Shown piece after piece: positions 44,168-51,689 of a DNA stretch of 64,000 bases (the first letter of the stretch is position 1; each line of letters starts with the position of its first letter). The stretch is from CBFDBF01 sp050293315. Its GTDB lineage: Bacteria; Pseudomonadota; Gammaproteobacteria; Chromatiales; Chromatiaceae. A program made the position numbers and the translations under genes. The notes beneath the pieces are model-generated. The model was not told the origin of the DNA. It did not search any database and saw nothing but the letters and a program-made list of their open reading frames with translations. Location of the stretch: the NCBI GenBank assembly GCA_050293315.1, contig JBNKMS010000030.1, forward strand, positions 23,933 through 87,932, written 5' to 3'.

Positions 44168-44632
44168 TCACTGTCTGCGCGACTTCCCTGAAATATGATC
44201 AGCCGTAATCTTAAATACTCGTGTCTTGTCCCATAGCGTTTCTATGTATTTTGCGCCATCTTCGATGTGCTCAGGCGAATACTTCTGCAGCAGGCCATCA
44301 AGGGCCATCCGTTTCTCATCATCAAAGGCTTCGGCCGCCTCACCTGACACAATGACGCTCTCATACTTTATGCCGAATTTTGAAGGCATTACCTCGGTCT
44401 TTCCCACAGCGCAGAATGAGGCGGCCCTATTGCTTTCAAGGTTATCTATCTTTCTACCCTCAATTGCGCAGTGAAAGTATATGCACCCATCGATAAGACA
44501 GAAGCTCAGTGGGACACCATATGGCAGGGCCTCCATTGATGCGGTGGAGAGAACGCCATATTCAGCACTATTTAATATAGATCGCGCCTCATCTTCTGAA
44601 ATCTCTCGATCTTTTCTTCTAAGCTCTTTCAT
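44168..44632 (-). CDS. Pyridoxamine 5'-phosphate oxidase-like FMN-binding protein
   Basis: A 154-residue split-barrel flavoprotein of the NimA/PPOX-like group. Visible pieces are YGVLSTASMEALPYGVPLSF near residue 30-50, IYFHCAIEGRKIDNLESN and ASFCAVGKTEVMP, the usual order of barrel strands in this family. It probably binds FMN or another flavin and reduces a small molecule; the substrate is unknown. The ribosome site is weak. Confidence 0.8.
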   Translation of the reverse strand: MKELRRKDREISEDEARSILNSAEYGVLSTASMEALPYGVPLSFCLIDGCIYFHCAIEGRKIDNLESNRAASFCAVGKTEVMPSKFGIKYESVIVSGEAAEAFDDEKRMALDGLLQKYSPEHIEDGAKYIETLWDKTRVFKITADHISGKSRRQ

Positions 44633-44665
44633 GATTTACCCAAAGCAGAATCGATCTAATTCCTT

Positions 44666-45025
44666 TTACCATCCAATCCGATCATTCAATACCCCGAAGA
44701 ATACGATTATGCCAACCTGCAATGCACTGAAGATCACAATCACAACGCTTTTTCCAAAATATATTGTTTTTATTGTCTCTCTATGTTTCTCGGTTACTTT
44801 CTGGATGGCTGATCCTAAATAATAATTTGCGTAGAGAGCGAGCAGCATTACGATTACTGTAGCTAAAGACAATATAGATGATAGAATTTTATAGCGTATT
44901 AAAATATCACTGAAAACAGCATTTGTACCGAAATTGTAGCAAAACGTTATTGCTTGAATCACCACGAAACCTACGATCGCGTTTGAATAAAGCTCCAATT
45001 TCTCATAAATCGCCGAATCATCCAT
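44666..45025 (-). CDS. Hypothetical membrane protein
   Basis: About 119 residues with three hydrophobic segments (around 15-35, 45-68 and 90-112). It has no recognised family. The ATG at 45025 has GGAGG nine bases upstream, a strong site, which supports expression and favours it over an earlier in-frame start. It lies 33 bases upstream of the PPOX-like gene on the same strand. Confidence 0.55.
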   Translation of the reverse strand: MDDSAIYEKLELYSNAIVGFVVIQAITFCYNFGTNAVFSDILIRYKILSSILSLATVIVMLLALYANYYLGSAIQKVTEKHRETIKTIYFGKSVVIVIFSALQVGIIVFFGVLNDRIGW

Positions 45026-45123
45026 ACACTGTTTCCTCCATGTCAACTTAATTCAGATTAAAGATCTTAAACCCCCATTACCCCTTAATATGTATCTGAC
45101 CCTAGTTATTCACCCTAGTTATT

Positions 45124-45246
45124 CTAGTTATTCTCAAAAAATGTTGTATCCAGTGGCGGTCACTCCTTCCTAGCAGGCTGACTTGGCAAAGCCTCTGCTA
45201 AAGTTGCGCCTGCACCAACAAGAATCACCGTTTCTATGCTCGCCAT
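45124..45246 (-). pseudogene. N-terminal relic of a SIR2-like (Rossmann GAGAT) protein gene
   Basis: From an ATG at 45246 the frame gives MASIETVILVGAGAT, then LAEALPSQPARKE, a TGA stop at 45160-45162, and in the same frame PPLDTTFFENN before a TAG. GAGAT followed by PxLD..FF matches the nucleotide-binding start of SIR2-like proteins, many of which act in phage defence. The TGA lies where an Arg would be expected. The remainder of the gene is missing, and its 3' end runs into three AGTTATTC repeats (45104-45133). I infer a decayed gene fragment. Confidence 0.45.
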
Positions 45247-45322
45247 TTTTTATCAATACCCCGTGTAAACCTGGGGAAGTTTAGACCCATTACTCACAAA
45301 TCTGATATTCTTAATTGAGGAG

Positions 45323-45793
45323 CTATGCACTATTTTCTTTTATATATTTTTCAACAGATTTCATATGCTTACTAACCGCAAAGAACACCACCGCTGAGAG
45401 AAGAATGAACAACACTGCAGCTACGCAAGACAGCTGCCATATCAACGCCGTAACTGAAACGAAAAGTGAGACCGCACCAACAGTCGCAAATGCTATTGCA
45501 ACAAGCGACCCACTAATTGTATTAAAGTGGCCTAATGATCTTTCACCGTAAAACATGTAAGCCTCAATATACTGCCAAGCAGCGAACCAACATGGTATAG
45601 CAACTACTGCAGCATAAAGAGCAACGCTAGTTGGTATGGTTTTTTCCATTTGGGAAATAAGAAACATGATTGCGGTCGCGACGCTAGAGCCACTAATTGC
45701 AGCGGTTCTCATGTAATTCAGATGACTCTCATTCATCTTAGATGTATGAGAACTCATCTCTTTTTCAAAATGTTGACCAAACCCTGAAGACAC
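45323..45793 (-). CDS. Hypothetical four-helix membrane protein
   Basis: A 156-residue protein of unknown function. A polar N-terminal 28 residues rich in Ser and His precede about four membrane segments (30-50, 57-75, 92-112, 116-137) and a short basic tail. GTG is the start, with AGAGG six bases upstream. It is AT-rich compared with its distant neighbours. It lies between the SIR2-like relic and one copy of a dispersed 120-bp repeat. Confidence 0.55.
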   Translation of the reverse strand: MSSGFGQHFEKEMSSHTSKMNESHLNYMRTAAISGSSVATAIMFLISQMEKTIPTSVALYAAVVAIPCWFAAWQYIEAYMFYGERSLGHFNTISGSLVAIAFATVGAVSLFVSVTALIWQLSCVAAVLFILLSAVVFFAVSKHMKSVEKYIKENSA

Positions 45794-45825
45794 AGTGAAC
45801 CTCTAACAGCTAATGATGCATCATG

Positions 45826-45948
45826 CGTTGATATTGAAATATGCAACAAAGAAACGCCCTGCGGGCAGTGATGGGCTGGTACTTGGCACATCCTCTGCCA
45901 AGGGGGTATTTCCTATTCGTCTGAGACTACCAAAGAAGGGCTATAGGG
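45826..45948 (+). repeat. Dispersed repeat of about 120 bp, copy 1
   Basis: Begins GTTGATATTGAAATATGCAA and contains the inverted pair CTTGGCA/TGCCAAG. The same order of blocks recurs at 48288-48411: GATATTGAAATATGC, GCCCT, CTTGG, ACATCCT, GCCAAG, GTA.TTCCTAT and ATCAAAGAAG. The copies flank the RES/Xre module and two other genes. Confidence 0.65.
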
Positions 45949-45990
45949 CGCAATAACTGACTGGCGCTGTTCCATGCCCCCTCACCCTAA

Positions 45991-46011
45991 CCCTCTCCCG
46001 GAGGGAGAGGG
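45991..46011. repeat. Palindrome CCCTCTCCC/GGGAGAGGG
   Basis: A 9-bp perfect stem with a GGA loop inside the phrase CCCCTCACCCTAACCC, a type of intergenic palindrome common in proteobacterial genomes. It lies 31 bases after the RES toxin gene. A TTCTTTTTAT run follows on the plus strand only. Confidence 0.55.
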
Positions 46012-46041
46012 GATGCTTCTTTTTATATGACGGTTTGTTCT

Positions 46042-46794
46042 TCAAACCGCCGGTGACGGCAGCTCTCCGTCGATCAGAAACTGCGCCTTCTGATACAGCT
46101 GTGTGTTGTAGCCCTTGCTGTAGAAGGAGACCTCAGCCGCTCCGGTTTCACAGATCCACGACCGCTGCCATACAGGCTGGGTATTGGAAAAGGCATTGGG
46201 GTAGTAGAGCGCTATGTTGATCCCGCCTTCGGGGTCCCTTGCAGAGCGGTACTCAAAGCCCTCTATCCCGGCGGCGCGCATGTTGCGGCCCAGCTCCTGG
46301 GGGTCTGTGTAGTCTTGCGGGTCTGATATCCGCCCAGCATATTGGAGAAACGGCCCCTGGTGGAGAATCAGCCCCTGCCCGACCCTGTATTGGGCGCCGA
46401 ATGAGGTCAGCTCCGTTGTCAGCCTGCCGCCTGGTGGCGGCTCTTCCATACCGGACCAGAAGAGCAGGCGATAGTAGGCGGTCTCCGCCAGCGCTGCGCC
46501 CAGGTCTCTGGAGCCGTAGAATAGGCTCGGCTCCTGCCGCACCCCAAACCTAGAGCCGTATTTGAGAGGGGGATAACGAAAGGGGGTGGCGAGCAGATAG
46601 TGCAGACGCTCTGTGCCCGGAGGAGTGGGTGGTTTGCTCGCCTCCAGCATCTCCTCCAGCAGGGCCTGCTCATCCAGACTATCCACCAGGACATTAGTGG
46701 CAATCTGCTCCTGGCTCTCGACGATCCGAATCAACTCTCCTTCAAGGGGCTTCGGAACGACCGCATCCTTGCAGGCTGCCCATATATCCATCAA
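46042..46794 (-). CDS. RES-domain toxin
   Basis: A 250-residue RES family protein. RES toxins degrade NAD+ in the cytoplasm and arrest growth. The conserved core is visible: the Arg/Tyr segment FRYPPLKYGSRFG (about 90-103), the SLFYGSRDLGAALAETAYYR block with the key Glu (about 110-128), and NIALYYPNAF near 205. The start ATG overlaps the antitoxin stop by four bases (ATGA), as expected of a coupled toxin-antitoxin operon. Confidence 0.87.
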   Translation of the reverse strand: MMDIWAACKDAVVPKPLEGELIRIVESQEQIATNVLVDSLDEQALLEEMLEASKPPTPPGTERLHYLLATPFRYPPLKYGSRFGVRQEPSLFYGSRDLGAALAETAYYRLLFWSGMEEPPPGGRLTTELTSFGAQYRVGQGLILHQGPFLQYAGRISDPQDYTDPQELGRNMRAAGIEGFEYRSARDPEGGINIALYYPNAFSNTQPVWQRSWICETGAAEVSFYSKGYNTQLYQKAQFLIDGELPSPAV

Positions 46795-47150
46795 CTCTTT
46801 CCGCGAATGGCATCCAGGTATTCAACCACATTGACCAATCCAACCACCGTCTTCACCTGCTCCGCGGGGACCCCGCCCGTGTGTCTGTTCCTGGTATGCA
46901 TCCAGTGTTTCAGGTCCCCCTCCTTGCCCCCCACCAGGGCGAAGAGCCCGCGGTAGGCACGGATCAGCAGCAGCGCCAGCTCCCCCGCCTTGCTATGTGG
47001 GTCGACCCCCTTGCGGTGAAACAGGGTGCGGTCACGTCCGATGATGGCCCCAAGGTCGTCCTGGGTCAGCCCCAACACCTTGCCGGCGTTCAGGAACGCC
47101 TTGGTCAGCGTCGCATTGGGATCAGGTCTTCTTGCCGTCAGTGTATTCAT
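46791..47150 (-). CDS. Xre/MbcA/ParS-type antitoxin
   Basis: A 119-residue antitoxin partner of the RES toxin. The N-terminal Xre-like helix-turn-helix (about 20-50) has LGLTQDDLGAIIGRDRTLFH. The C-terminal toxin-binding domain (about 65-119) has LFALVGG, the WMHTRNRHTGGVPAEQV block and the closing VEYLDAIRGK, in which the final residues normally block the toxin active site. It lies upstream of the toxin, with a perfect palindrome about 41 bases before its start that is a likely autoregulatory operator. Confidence 0.87.
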   Translation of the reverse strand: MNTLTARRPDPNATLTKAFLNAGKVLGLTQDDLGAIIGRDRTLFHRKGVDPHSKAGELALLLIRAYRGLFALVGGKEGDLKHWMHTRNRHTGGVPAEQVKTVVGLVNVVEYLDAIRGKS

Positions 47151-47190
47151 CTACGGGCCCTCAAATGTTCCATATACTACTTATAGCCTA

Positions 47191-47214
47191 TATATGTTGC
47201 ATATGCAACATATA
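47191..47214. promoter_or_regulatory. Palindromic operator candidate of the RES/Xre operon
   Basis: A perfect 24-bp palindrome: TATATGTTGCAT followed directly by its complement. A second related half (AATGTTCCATAT, 10 of 12 matches to part of it) lies 29 bases nearer the gene at 47164-47175. Xre antitoxins usually repress their own promoter through such sites. Confidence 0.6.
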
Positions 47215-47305
47215 ACTAGGTGGCACTCCCTGTGTCAGGACCCCTTGGTCGTTGGATATATGCTTGATAATCAAGCGGTTAAGGGGGTAATAGTGCGGTT
47301 ATTCC

Positions 47306-47764
47306 CTACCCCGCTTCCTCGTCATTGATGATCTCTGCAACCAGGGCCGCCGCCCCTCCGGTGAAGCGGGTACATCTCTCCAATTTTATACCAGTGTCGG
47401 CAAATGCCTGACGCCCCTCCTCCGTACTGAGATCACAACCGGTGAGTTCAAGACAGTTGGTCGATTTGTATTCATCTTCAAACGCCCGCATGAACTGCTG
47501 TACCTTTGCATACACCTTCTCTTGAGACTGCTCGGCACTGTCGCGACCATAGGCAATGCCCAGCACCATTACACCACCGGCCACTGCACCACATAGACCA
47601 CGGGTACGTGAGATACCGCCACAGAACCCGGTTGCGATACGGGGGATTAACGGTGATTCGACTGCCATCTCTTCAGCTAGTGTGACTAACACGCTTTCGG
47701 CACAGAAGAGGCCGTCCTCAGCGAAACACTTTTCTGCCTTTGCTTTTACATTATTAATGTCCAA
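47306..47764 (-). CDS. C_GCAxxG_C_C family redox-type protein
   Basis: A 152-residue protein with the family's Cys pattern: a Cys near residue 21, GFCGGISRTRGLCGAVAGGV (about 47-66, containing CGAVAGG), then CLELTGCDLS (about 104-113) and a C-terminal Cys in RCTRFTGGAAAL. The family is thought to be redox-active or metal-binding, but its reaction is unknown. The start is TTG, supported by AGGAG eight bases upstream and the lack of another start. It stands alone. Confidence 0.82.
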   Translation of the reverse strand: MDINNVKAKAEKCFAEDGLFCAESVLVTLAEEMAVESPLIPRIATGFCGGISRTRGLCGAVAGGVMVLGIAYGRDSAEQSQEKVYAKVQQFMRAFEDEYKSTNCLELTGCDLSTEEGRQAFADTGIKLERCTRFTGGAAALVAEIINDEEAG

Positions 47765-47929
47765 AACAGTACTCCTGAAAACACCACCAACGGTTTAACG
47801 TCCATCTAATCAAAACGCGCCAATCAACAATAATACAATAACCATACGGCGATATCTGTCATCAGAATAGACGCAGCGAGACCTCAATCCGAGCAACCGA
47901 AGCAAATCAACCTGATCTAATCGTTCGAT

Positions 47930-48247
47930 CTACTCTCCATTTAGGAGCTCAATACCACCTGCCGTATCGAGATGGACCGGAACCCAATGATCTTTAATCT
48001 TTACAGCAAAGCATCCTGAGACGCTCCCCTTATATCCTAAAGGCATGGTCAACTCTGTTGAGCCATCCGGCAGAGTTCTTTTCTTTGGCTCTGATGGCGG
48101 CACGACCTCTGTAATAACGAATATAAAATCTTTCCCCAGCTCAATAAATTCCGGATAGGGTGAAAGCTCTTTATCCGTTGCCGGGACGACGCTCGACAAC
48201 GTGAGAAGGGCCAAGACGGCAAATATGGATAATACAAATCGGTTCAT
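47930..48247 (-). CDS. Hypothetical exported protein
   Basis: About 105 residues. It has a signal peptide (FVLSIFAVLALLTLSSVVPA), so the mature protein is about 80 residues and periplasmic. The mature part has no recognised domain; it is rich in short beta-like strands (ELTMPLGYKGSVSGCFAV). The ATG at 48247 has AGGGTG upstream and is preferred over one three codons earlier. Confidence 0.55.
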   Translation of the reverse strand: MNRFVLSIFAVLALLTLSSVVPATDKELSPYPEFIELGKDFIFVITEVVPPSEPKKRTLPDGSTELTMPLGYKGSVSGCFAVKIKDHWVPVHLDTAGGIELLNGE

Positions 48248-48287
48248 ACTATTCACCCTGTAAACCTAACAGTTGGTTATTCGACAT

Positions 48288-48411
48288 GTGCTGATATTGA
48301 AATATGCAGCAAAAAAGCCCTATGAGCAGTAATGTGGATTTAAGCTTGGGACATCCTGCCAAGAGAGTAGTTCCTATGTTACTTGAGGGCATCAAAGAAG
48401 CAGGGGGTTAG
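48288..48411 (+). repeat. Dispersed repeat of about 120 bp, copy 2
   Basis: A diverged copy of 45826-45948 in the same orientation. The CTTGG/CCAAG hairpin is kept, but two bases are lost between its arms. It lies just upstream of the exported-protein gene, so it may overlap that gene's promoter. Confidence 0.6.
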
Positions 48412-48623
48412 GCAGGCCTATCCTCCTGGATGATGCAATCAGGCCGTAGCATGACAGAAGATTATTACCACGAGCACCCCTACCCCATCCTCCACCTTTT
48501 TGGTAACCTCAGACAGGTAATATGGAATACCCTCCCGGCGGGATGCTCAAGACCAAATATCAGATCGCGCCCGGCAGGGTATCACCTCTAACCCAGCGGT
48601 AATTCGCATATCAGGACCTGAAT
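48412..48623. other. Gene-poor stretch with an inverted repeat and a possible decayed reading frame
   Basis: It holds an imperfect inverted repeat (TACCCTCCCGG at 48528, CCGGCAGGGTA ending 48581; 10 of 11 pair). Minus-strand translation gives protein-like fragments broken by a frameshift: RDLIFGLEHPAGR, then GIPYYLSEVTKKVEDGVGVL and VVIIFC. I cannot name the source, and chance or repeat-derived coding is possible. Confidence 0.25.
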
Positions 48624-48797
48624 ATGGCGAAACGCAATATACACATCAGCGCAGTTATATTATTCGGCATAGCGCTATTTTTTTATCTGACTAATATGGC
48701 AACGACCGCTTCTTTTTTCGGACTACTGGGGGTCGTATTTGAGCTGGCGGGCTGGATCACATGGCTTAAGTCCAGCACCGCTAAGAACGCAACATAA
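48624..48797 (+). CDS. Small membrane protein of 57 residues upstream of the EncFtn-like gene
   Basis: A short gene: ATG at 48624 with AGGA seven bases upstream, TAA at 48795. The product begins MAKRNIHISAVILFGIALFF and has two hydrophobic helices (about 7-24 and 30-47) with a polar KSSTAKNAT tail. It ends 17 bases before the ferritin-like gene, which suggests one transcript. No function is known; a membrane-linked role in iron handling is only a guess from the neighbour. Confidence 0.55.
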   Translation: MAKRNIHISAVILFGIALFFYLTNMATTASFFGLLGVVFELAGWITWLKSSTAKNAT

Positions 48798-48814
48798 TTC
48801 ACTCGGAGAGTACA

Positions 48815-49102
48815 ATGTCAAACGAAGGCTACCACGAGCCGATCAACGAGCTCACAGACGTGACCCGCGACATGCACCGCGCCATCATTTCGCTAATGGA
48901 GGAGTTGGAGGCGGTAGATTGGTACAACCAGAGGATGGACGCATGCAACAGCGATGAACTGAAGGCGATCCTCAAACACAACAGAGATGAGGAGAAGGAG
49001 CACGCCGCAATGATCCTCGAGTGGATCCGTCGCCAGGACCCATCTTTTGATAAAGAGCTGAAGGATTATCTATTCACTGACAAAGAGATAGCACATAAGT
49101 AG
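48815..49102 (+). CDS. Encapsulated-ferritin-like (EncFtn family) protein
   Basis: A 95-residue two-helix ferritin-like subunit that should form annular dimers with a ferroxidase centre. The two helices carry MEELEAVDWYNQR (about 28-40) and HNRDEEKEHAAMILEWIRR (55-73). By alignment from memory to Rhodospirillum rubrum EncFtn, with an offset of two, E30, W36, Y37, E60 and H63 match the iron-site residues. Unlike encapsulated members it ends at KEIAHK, with no C-terminal encapsulin-targeting tail, and no encapsulin gene follows. GGAG precedes the ATG. Confidence 0.88.
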   Translation: MSNEGYHEPINELTDVTRDMHRAIISLMEELEAVDWYNQRMDACNSDELKAILKHNRDEEKEHAAMILEWIRRQDPSFDKELKDYLFTDKEIAHK

Positions 49103-49129
49103 CAGCTAGATAGCTCTAGGGGTAGTACT

Positions 49130-49690
49130 GTGAGATACCTGACACTTATATTTACCGTGTTGCTAACCAACTCAGCGAGCGCCGAGGAGTTTGGTGAGTG
49201 CGGCTATATCCCCAAACCGACGGAGCAGTATCCAAACCCTGAGTTGGAGCTGTTCCAGCAGTGCGCCTCTTATACGGATGGTGCCCTAGAGATCGCCAAG
49301 GGACATCTATCTAATCTGGACTTTGGTGACCAGAATATAGCCTCCCTCTTTGCCGCGGGCCAACACTTCTATCTGAAGCCTGATGGCCGCTTTCTGCCGG
49401 TGATAGCCTACGACAACGGTGCAGACCCATATCGAGAGGGACTAACCAGGTCTCTACTCGACGGCAGGATCGCCTACTATAATATGGATTTGGAACTTGT
49501 CCTGGCCCCTGGATACGACTGGGCCTGGCCCTTCGAGGATGGACGCGCCCTGGTCTGCCGAGGCTGCTCTCCAGCTCCAACTGATGGTGAACACACGGCC
49601 ATTACAGGCGGGGTATGGGGCTATATCGACAAAAGTGGCAAAGAGGTCGTTGCAGTCAGATACACGGCTGCCGAAGTCTCTAGCAAGTAA
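49130..49690 (+). CDS. Exported WG-repeat-like protein
   Basis: A 186-residue protein starting at GTG, with a short signal peptide (LTLIFTVLLTNSASAEE). The C-terminal half has WG/KWG-repeat style strands: FEDGRALVCRGC and GVWGYIDKSGKEVVAVRY, i.e. a Trp-Gly-Tyr-Ile-Asp-Lys-Ser-Gly core. WG repeats make beta-structures of unknown ligand specificity. It contains five Cys, unusual for so small an exported protein. It lies 27 bases after the EncFtn-like gene and 33 before the DUF3857 gene. Confidence 0.6.
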   Translation: MRYLTLIFTVLLTNSASAEEFGECGYIPKPTEQYPNPELELFQQCASYTDGALEIAKGHLSNLDFGDQNIASLFAAGQHFYLKPDGRFLPVIAYDNGADPYREGLTRSLLDGRIAYYNMDLELVLAPGYDWAWPFEDGRALVCRGCSPAPTDGEHTAITGGVWGYIDKSGKEVVAVRYTAAEVSSK

Positions 49691-49723
49691 ATACAGAACT
49701 GGATGTTTCGAGGAGATAACACC

Positions 49724-51598
49724 ATGTCGCACAGGATTAAGCTGTTCTCGCTAGCCATCTGCCTACTGCCTACACTGGCATATGCTGAAGCAGAGACCAA
49801 ATATGTTGATCTGCAATCTCGCTATACCAAGATGCACATCAACTATCTGCTCAATGATGATTTCACAGTTGAAGAGACGGCAGAAATAGAGATCAAGGCA
49901 CTGCATGAAAGCGCGGTTCAGCGCCTGAAGAGACGGCACTTCTCTCACAGCACCAGCATCGAAAAATTTGAGGTACTGGAGGCCTACACAAAAAAGGCCG
50001 ATGGCTCTCATGTCGTAGTGCCGAAGGACAACTACCAGGTAACGATAAACAAAGGCAAAGATAAGAACGCTGCTATTTTCTCTGACCGCACCAGGGTGAC
50101 TATAGTCTTTCCCGATTTCGAGCTGAATGATTCGGCCTATATGAAGATAAAGACCACCGAGACAGAGCCAATGTTTCCTGGACACTTCTCCACCTCCCGC
50201 TATTTCGGCAGCCAGACTGCCTACGATGATGTAAAGGTAACCTTTGATCTACCAGATACACTGGACTTTAAACATCAGGCACGCGGCATGCAGGAGACAA
50301 TCAAGAGTGAAAATGGCCGCAAGATAATCACTCTGACTTACTCCTCCATGAAACCAGTCAAGATAGAGCGGGAGGATTTTAGTGTCTGGGATGAGGAGCA
50401 GGAGGCAGGGTACGCGCTCTCTACCTTTATGGATTACGAGTCACTGTCCGAGGCCTACGGTGCCAGAGCAAATCCAAAAGCGGTTCCCACGGAGAGGATC
50501 AAAAAACTTGCCAAGAAGATAATCGCCACGGAGACAGACCAAAAACAGCAGGCACGCCTGCTGTATGATTGGGTAGCAACCAATATCACCTACGCGGGTA
50601 ACTGCATCGGGGTTGGCGCGGTGGTTCCACATGACCTGGATTTTATCCTTGATAACAAAATGGGCGACTGCAAGGATCACGCTACCCTGCTGCAGGCACT
50701 TTATAAATCAATAGGTGTCGACAGCACTCAGGCCCTGATAAATGCCGGCAGCAAATACGCCCTGCCCACAATCCCCAGAGTATCTGCCGTCAACCATGTA
50801 ATCAACTACATCCCCATGTGGGACAAGTTTGTCGATTCAACAAATCAATCCATGCCATTTGACCGGCTCGACTTCTCTATCTCTGACAAACCGGTAATCC
50901 TGGTGGGCATTCCTAAGCCCGGCTTAAGAACTCCGGCCAGCATGCCTGGAGATAACTACCAGGAGATTGACTCCACCATGCAGGTCCAACCAGACGGATC
51001 TGTTATTGGGAAAATAGATGTAAAGACCAAGGGGAAGCCGGCAGTCGAGGCAAGAGATGGTTGGCGCCATGTTGGCAAAGAGGAGGAGGAGGAGTGGCTA
51101 AAACGATCCTTCAGCTCCCAGAATCAGATCGGTTCTGCGACTATGACAAAGGATGATCCAACGCCACTAACTTCAAAATTCAACTTCTCAATTGAGTTTA
51201 AAAGGCCTGAGTTTATCCCCTCCTCGGGGGCTGGCGGGTTCTATGTAGCGCCACCAATGTACACACCAATGGGGCTATGGAGCATTGCAACATATCCCAA
51301 CAAGGATATTGAGGGGTATGACGTAGCCTGCAGTAATGGGCGCTCCGTTGAGCGTATCGTCTATGAATTTCCTGAAAACATCAAAATCCTGGCTGTACCT
51401 GAGGATCTTGAGGTCAATGAAAACTATATCCATTTCAAGGCCACTTACGTGCAGGAAGGAAATAAGCTGAAGGTGGCAAGGGATATAGATGACTCAACTC
51501 CGGGCAACGTCTGTTCGGCAGAGATTATGAACAAACAGCGTCAAACGCTGATGAAGATCTCTGACAATATGAAATCACAGGTTGTCTATCAGCACTAA
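49724..51598 (+). CDS. DUF3857 / transglutaminase-like exported protein
   Basis: About 624 residues with a signal peptide (LFSLAICLLPTLAYAEAE). The N-terminal half is DUF3857-like (about 20-240). A transglutaminase-like core follows, with the nucleophile segment MGDCKDHATLLQALYKSIGV (about 320-340), the His in AVNHVINYIPMWDKFVD and the Asp that follows. A C-terminal beta domain completes it. It may be a protease or amide-forming enzyme in the periplasm; the substrate is unknown. The start at 49724 has GAGGAG eight bases upstream. Confidence 0.82.
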   Translation: MSHRIKLFSLAICLLPTLAYAEAETKYVDLQSRYTKMHINYLLNDDFTVEETAEIEIKALHESAVQRLKRRHFSHSTSIEKFEVLEAYTKKADGSHVVVPKDNYQVTINKGKDKNAAIFSDRTRVTIVFPDFELNDSAYMKIKTTETEPMFPGHFSTSRYFGSQTAYDDVKVTFDLPDTLDFKHQARGMQETIKSENGRKIITLTYSSMKPVKIEREDFSVWDEEQEAGYALSTFMDYESLSEAYGARANPKAVPTERIKKLAKKIIATETDQKQQARLLYDWVATNITYAGNCIGVGAVVPHDLDFILDNKMGDCKDHATLLQALYKSIGVDSTQALINAGSKYALPTIPRVSAVNHVINYIPMWDKFVDSTNQSMPFDRLDFSISDKPVILVGIPKPGLRTPASMPGDNYQEIDSTMQVQPDGSVIGKIDVKTKGKPAVEARDGWRHVGKEEEEEWLKRSFSSQNQIGSATMTKDDPTPLTSKFNFSIEFKRPEFIPSSGAGGFYVAPPMYTPMGLWSIATYPNKDIEGYDVACSNGRSVERIVYEFPENIKILAVPEDLEVNENYIHFKATYVQEGNKLKVARDIDDSTPGNVCSAEIMNKQRQTLMKISDNMKSQVVYQH

Positions 51599-51689
51599 AT
51601 TTGTTCTACGGCGATATAACATAGCTTGGCTTGACGTCACAGATTTGCGTCTGCACAATGTCTATTAGATTAGGCGGGACCGGTAATGC

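Noticed and set aside
44139..45322. Search for CRISPR arrays or phage attachment sites in the small-gene region.
   Set aside because: No regularly spaced direct repeats, integrase or tRNA-end duplication was found; the AGTTATTC triplet at 45104-45133 is too short.
45795..45830. CTAACAGCTAATG... looked at first like an integron attC site beside small accessory genes.
   Set aside because: The R' and R'' cores do not match RYYYAAC/GTTRRRY as a pair, and no integrase gene or cassette array is present.
45884..45898. TGGCACA-TCCT-CTGC, spaced like a sigma-54 promoter on the plus strand.
   Set aside because: It is the hairpin of the dispersed 120-bp repeat, no plus-strand gene follows, and the second copy has lost the spacing.
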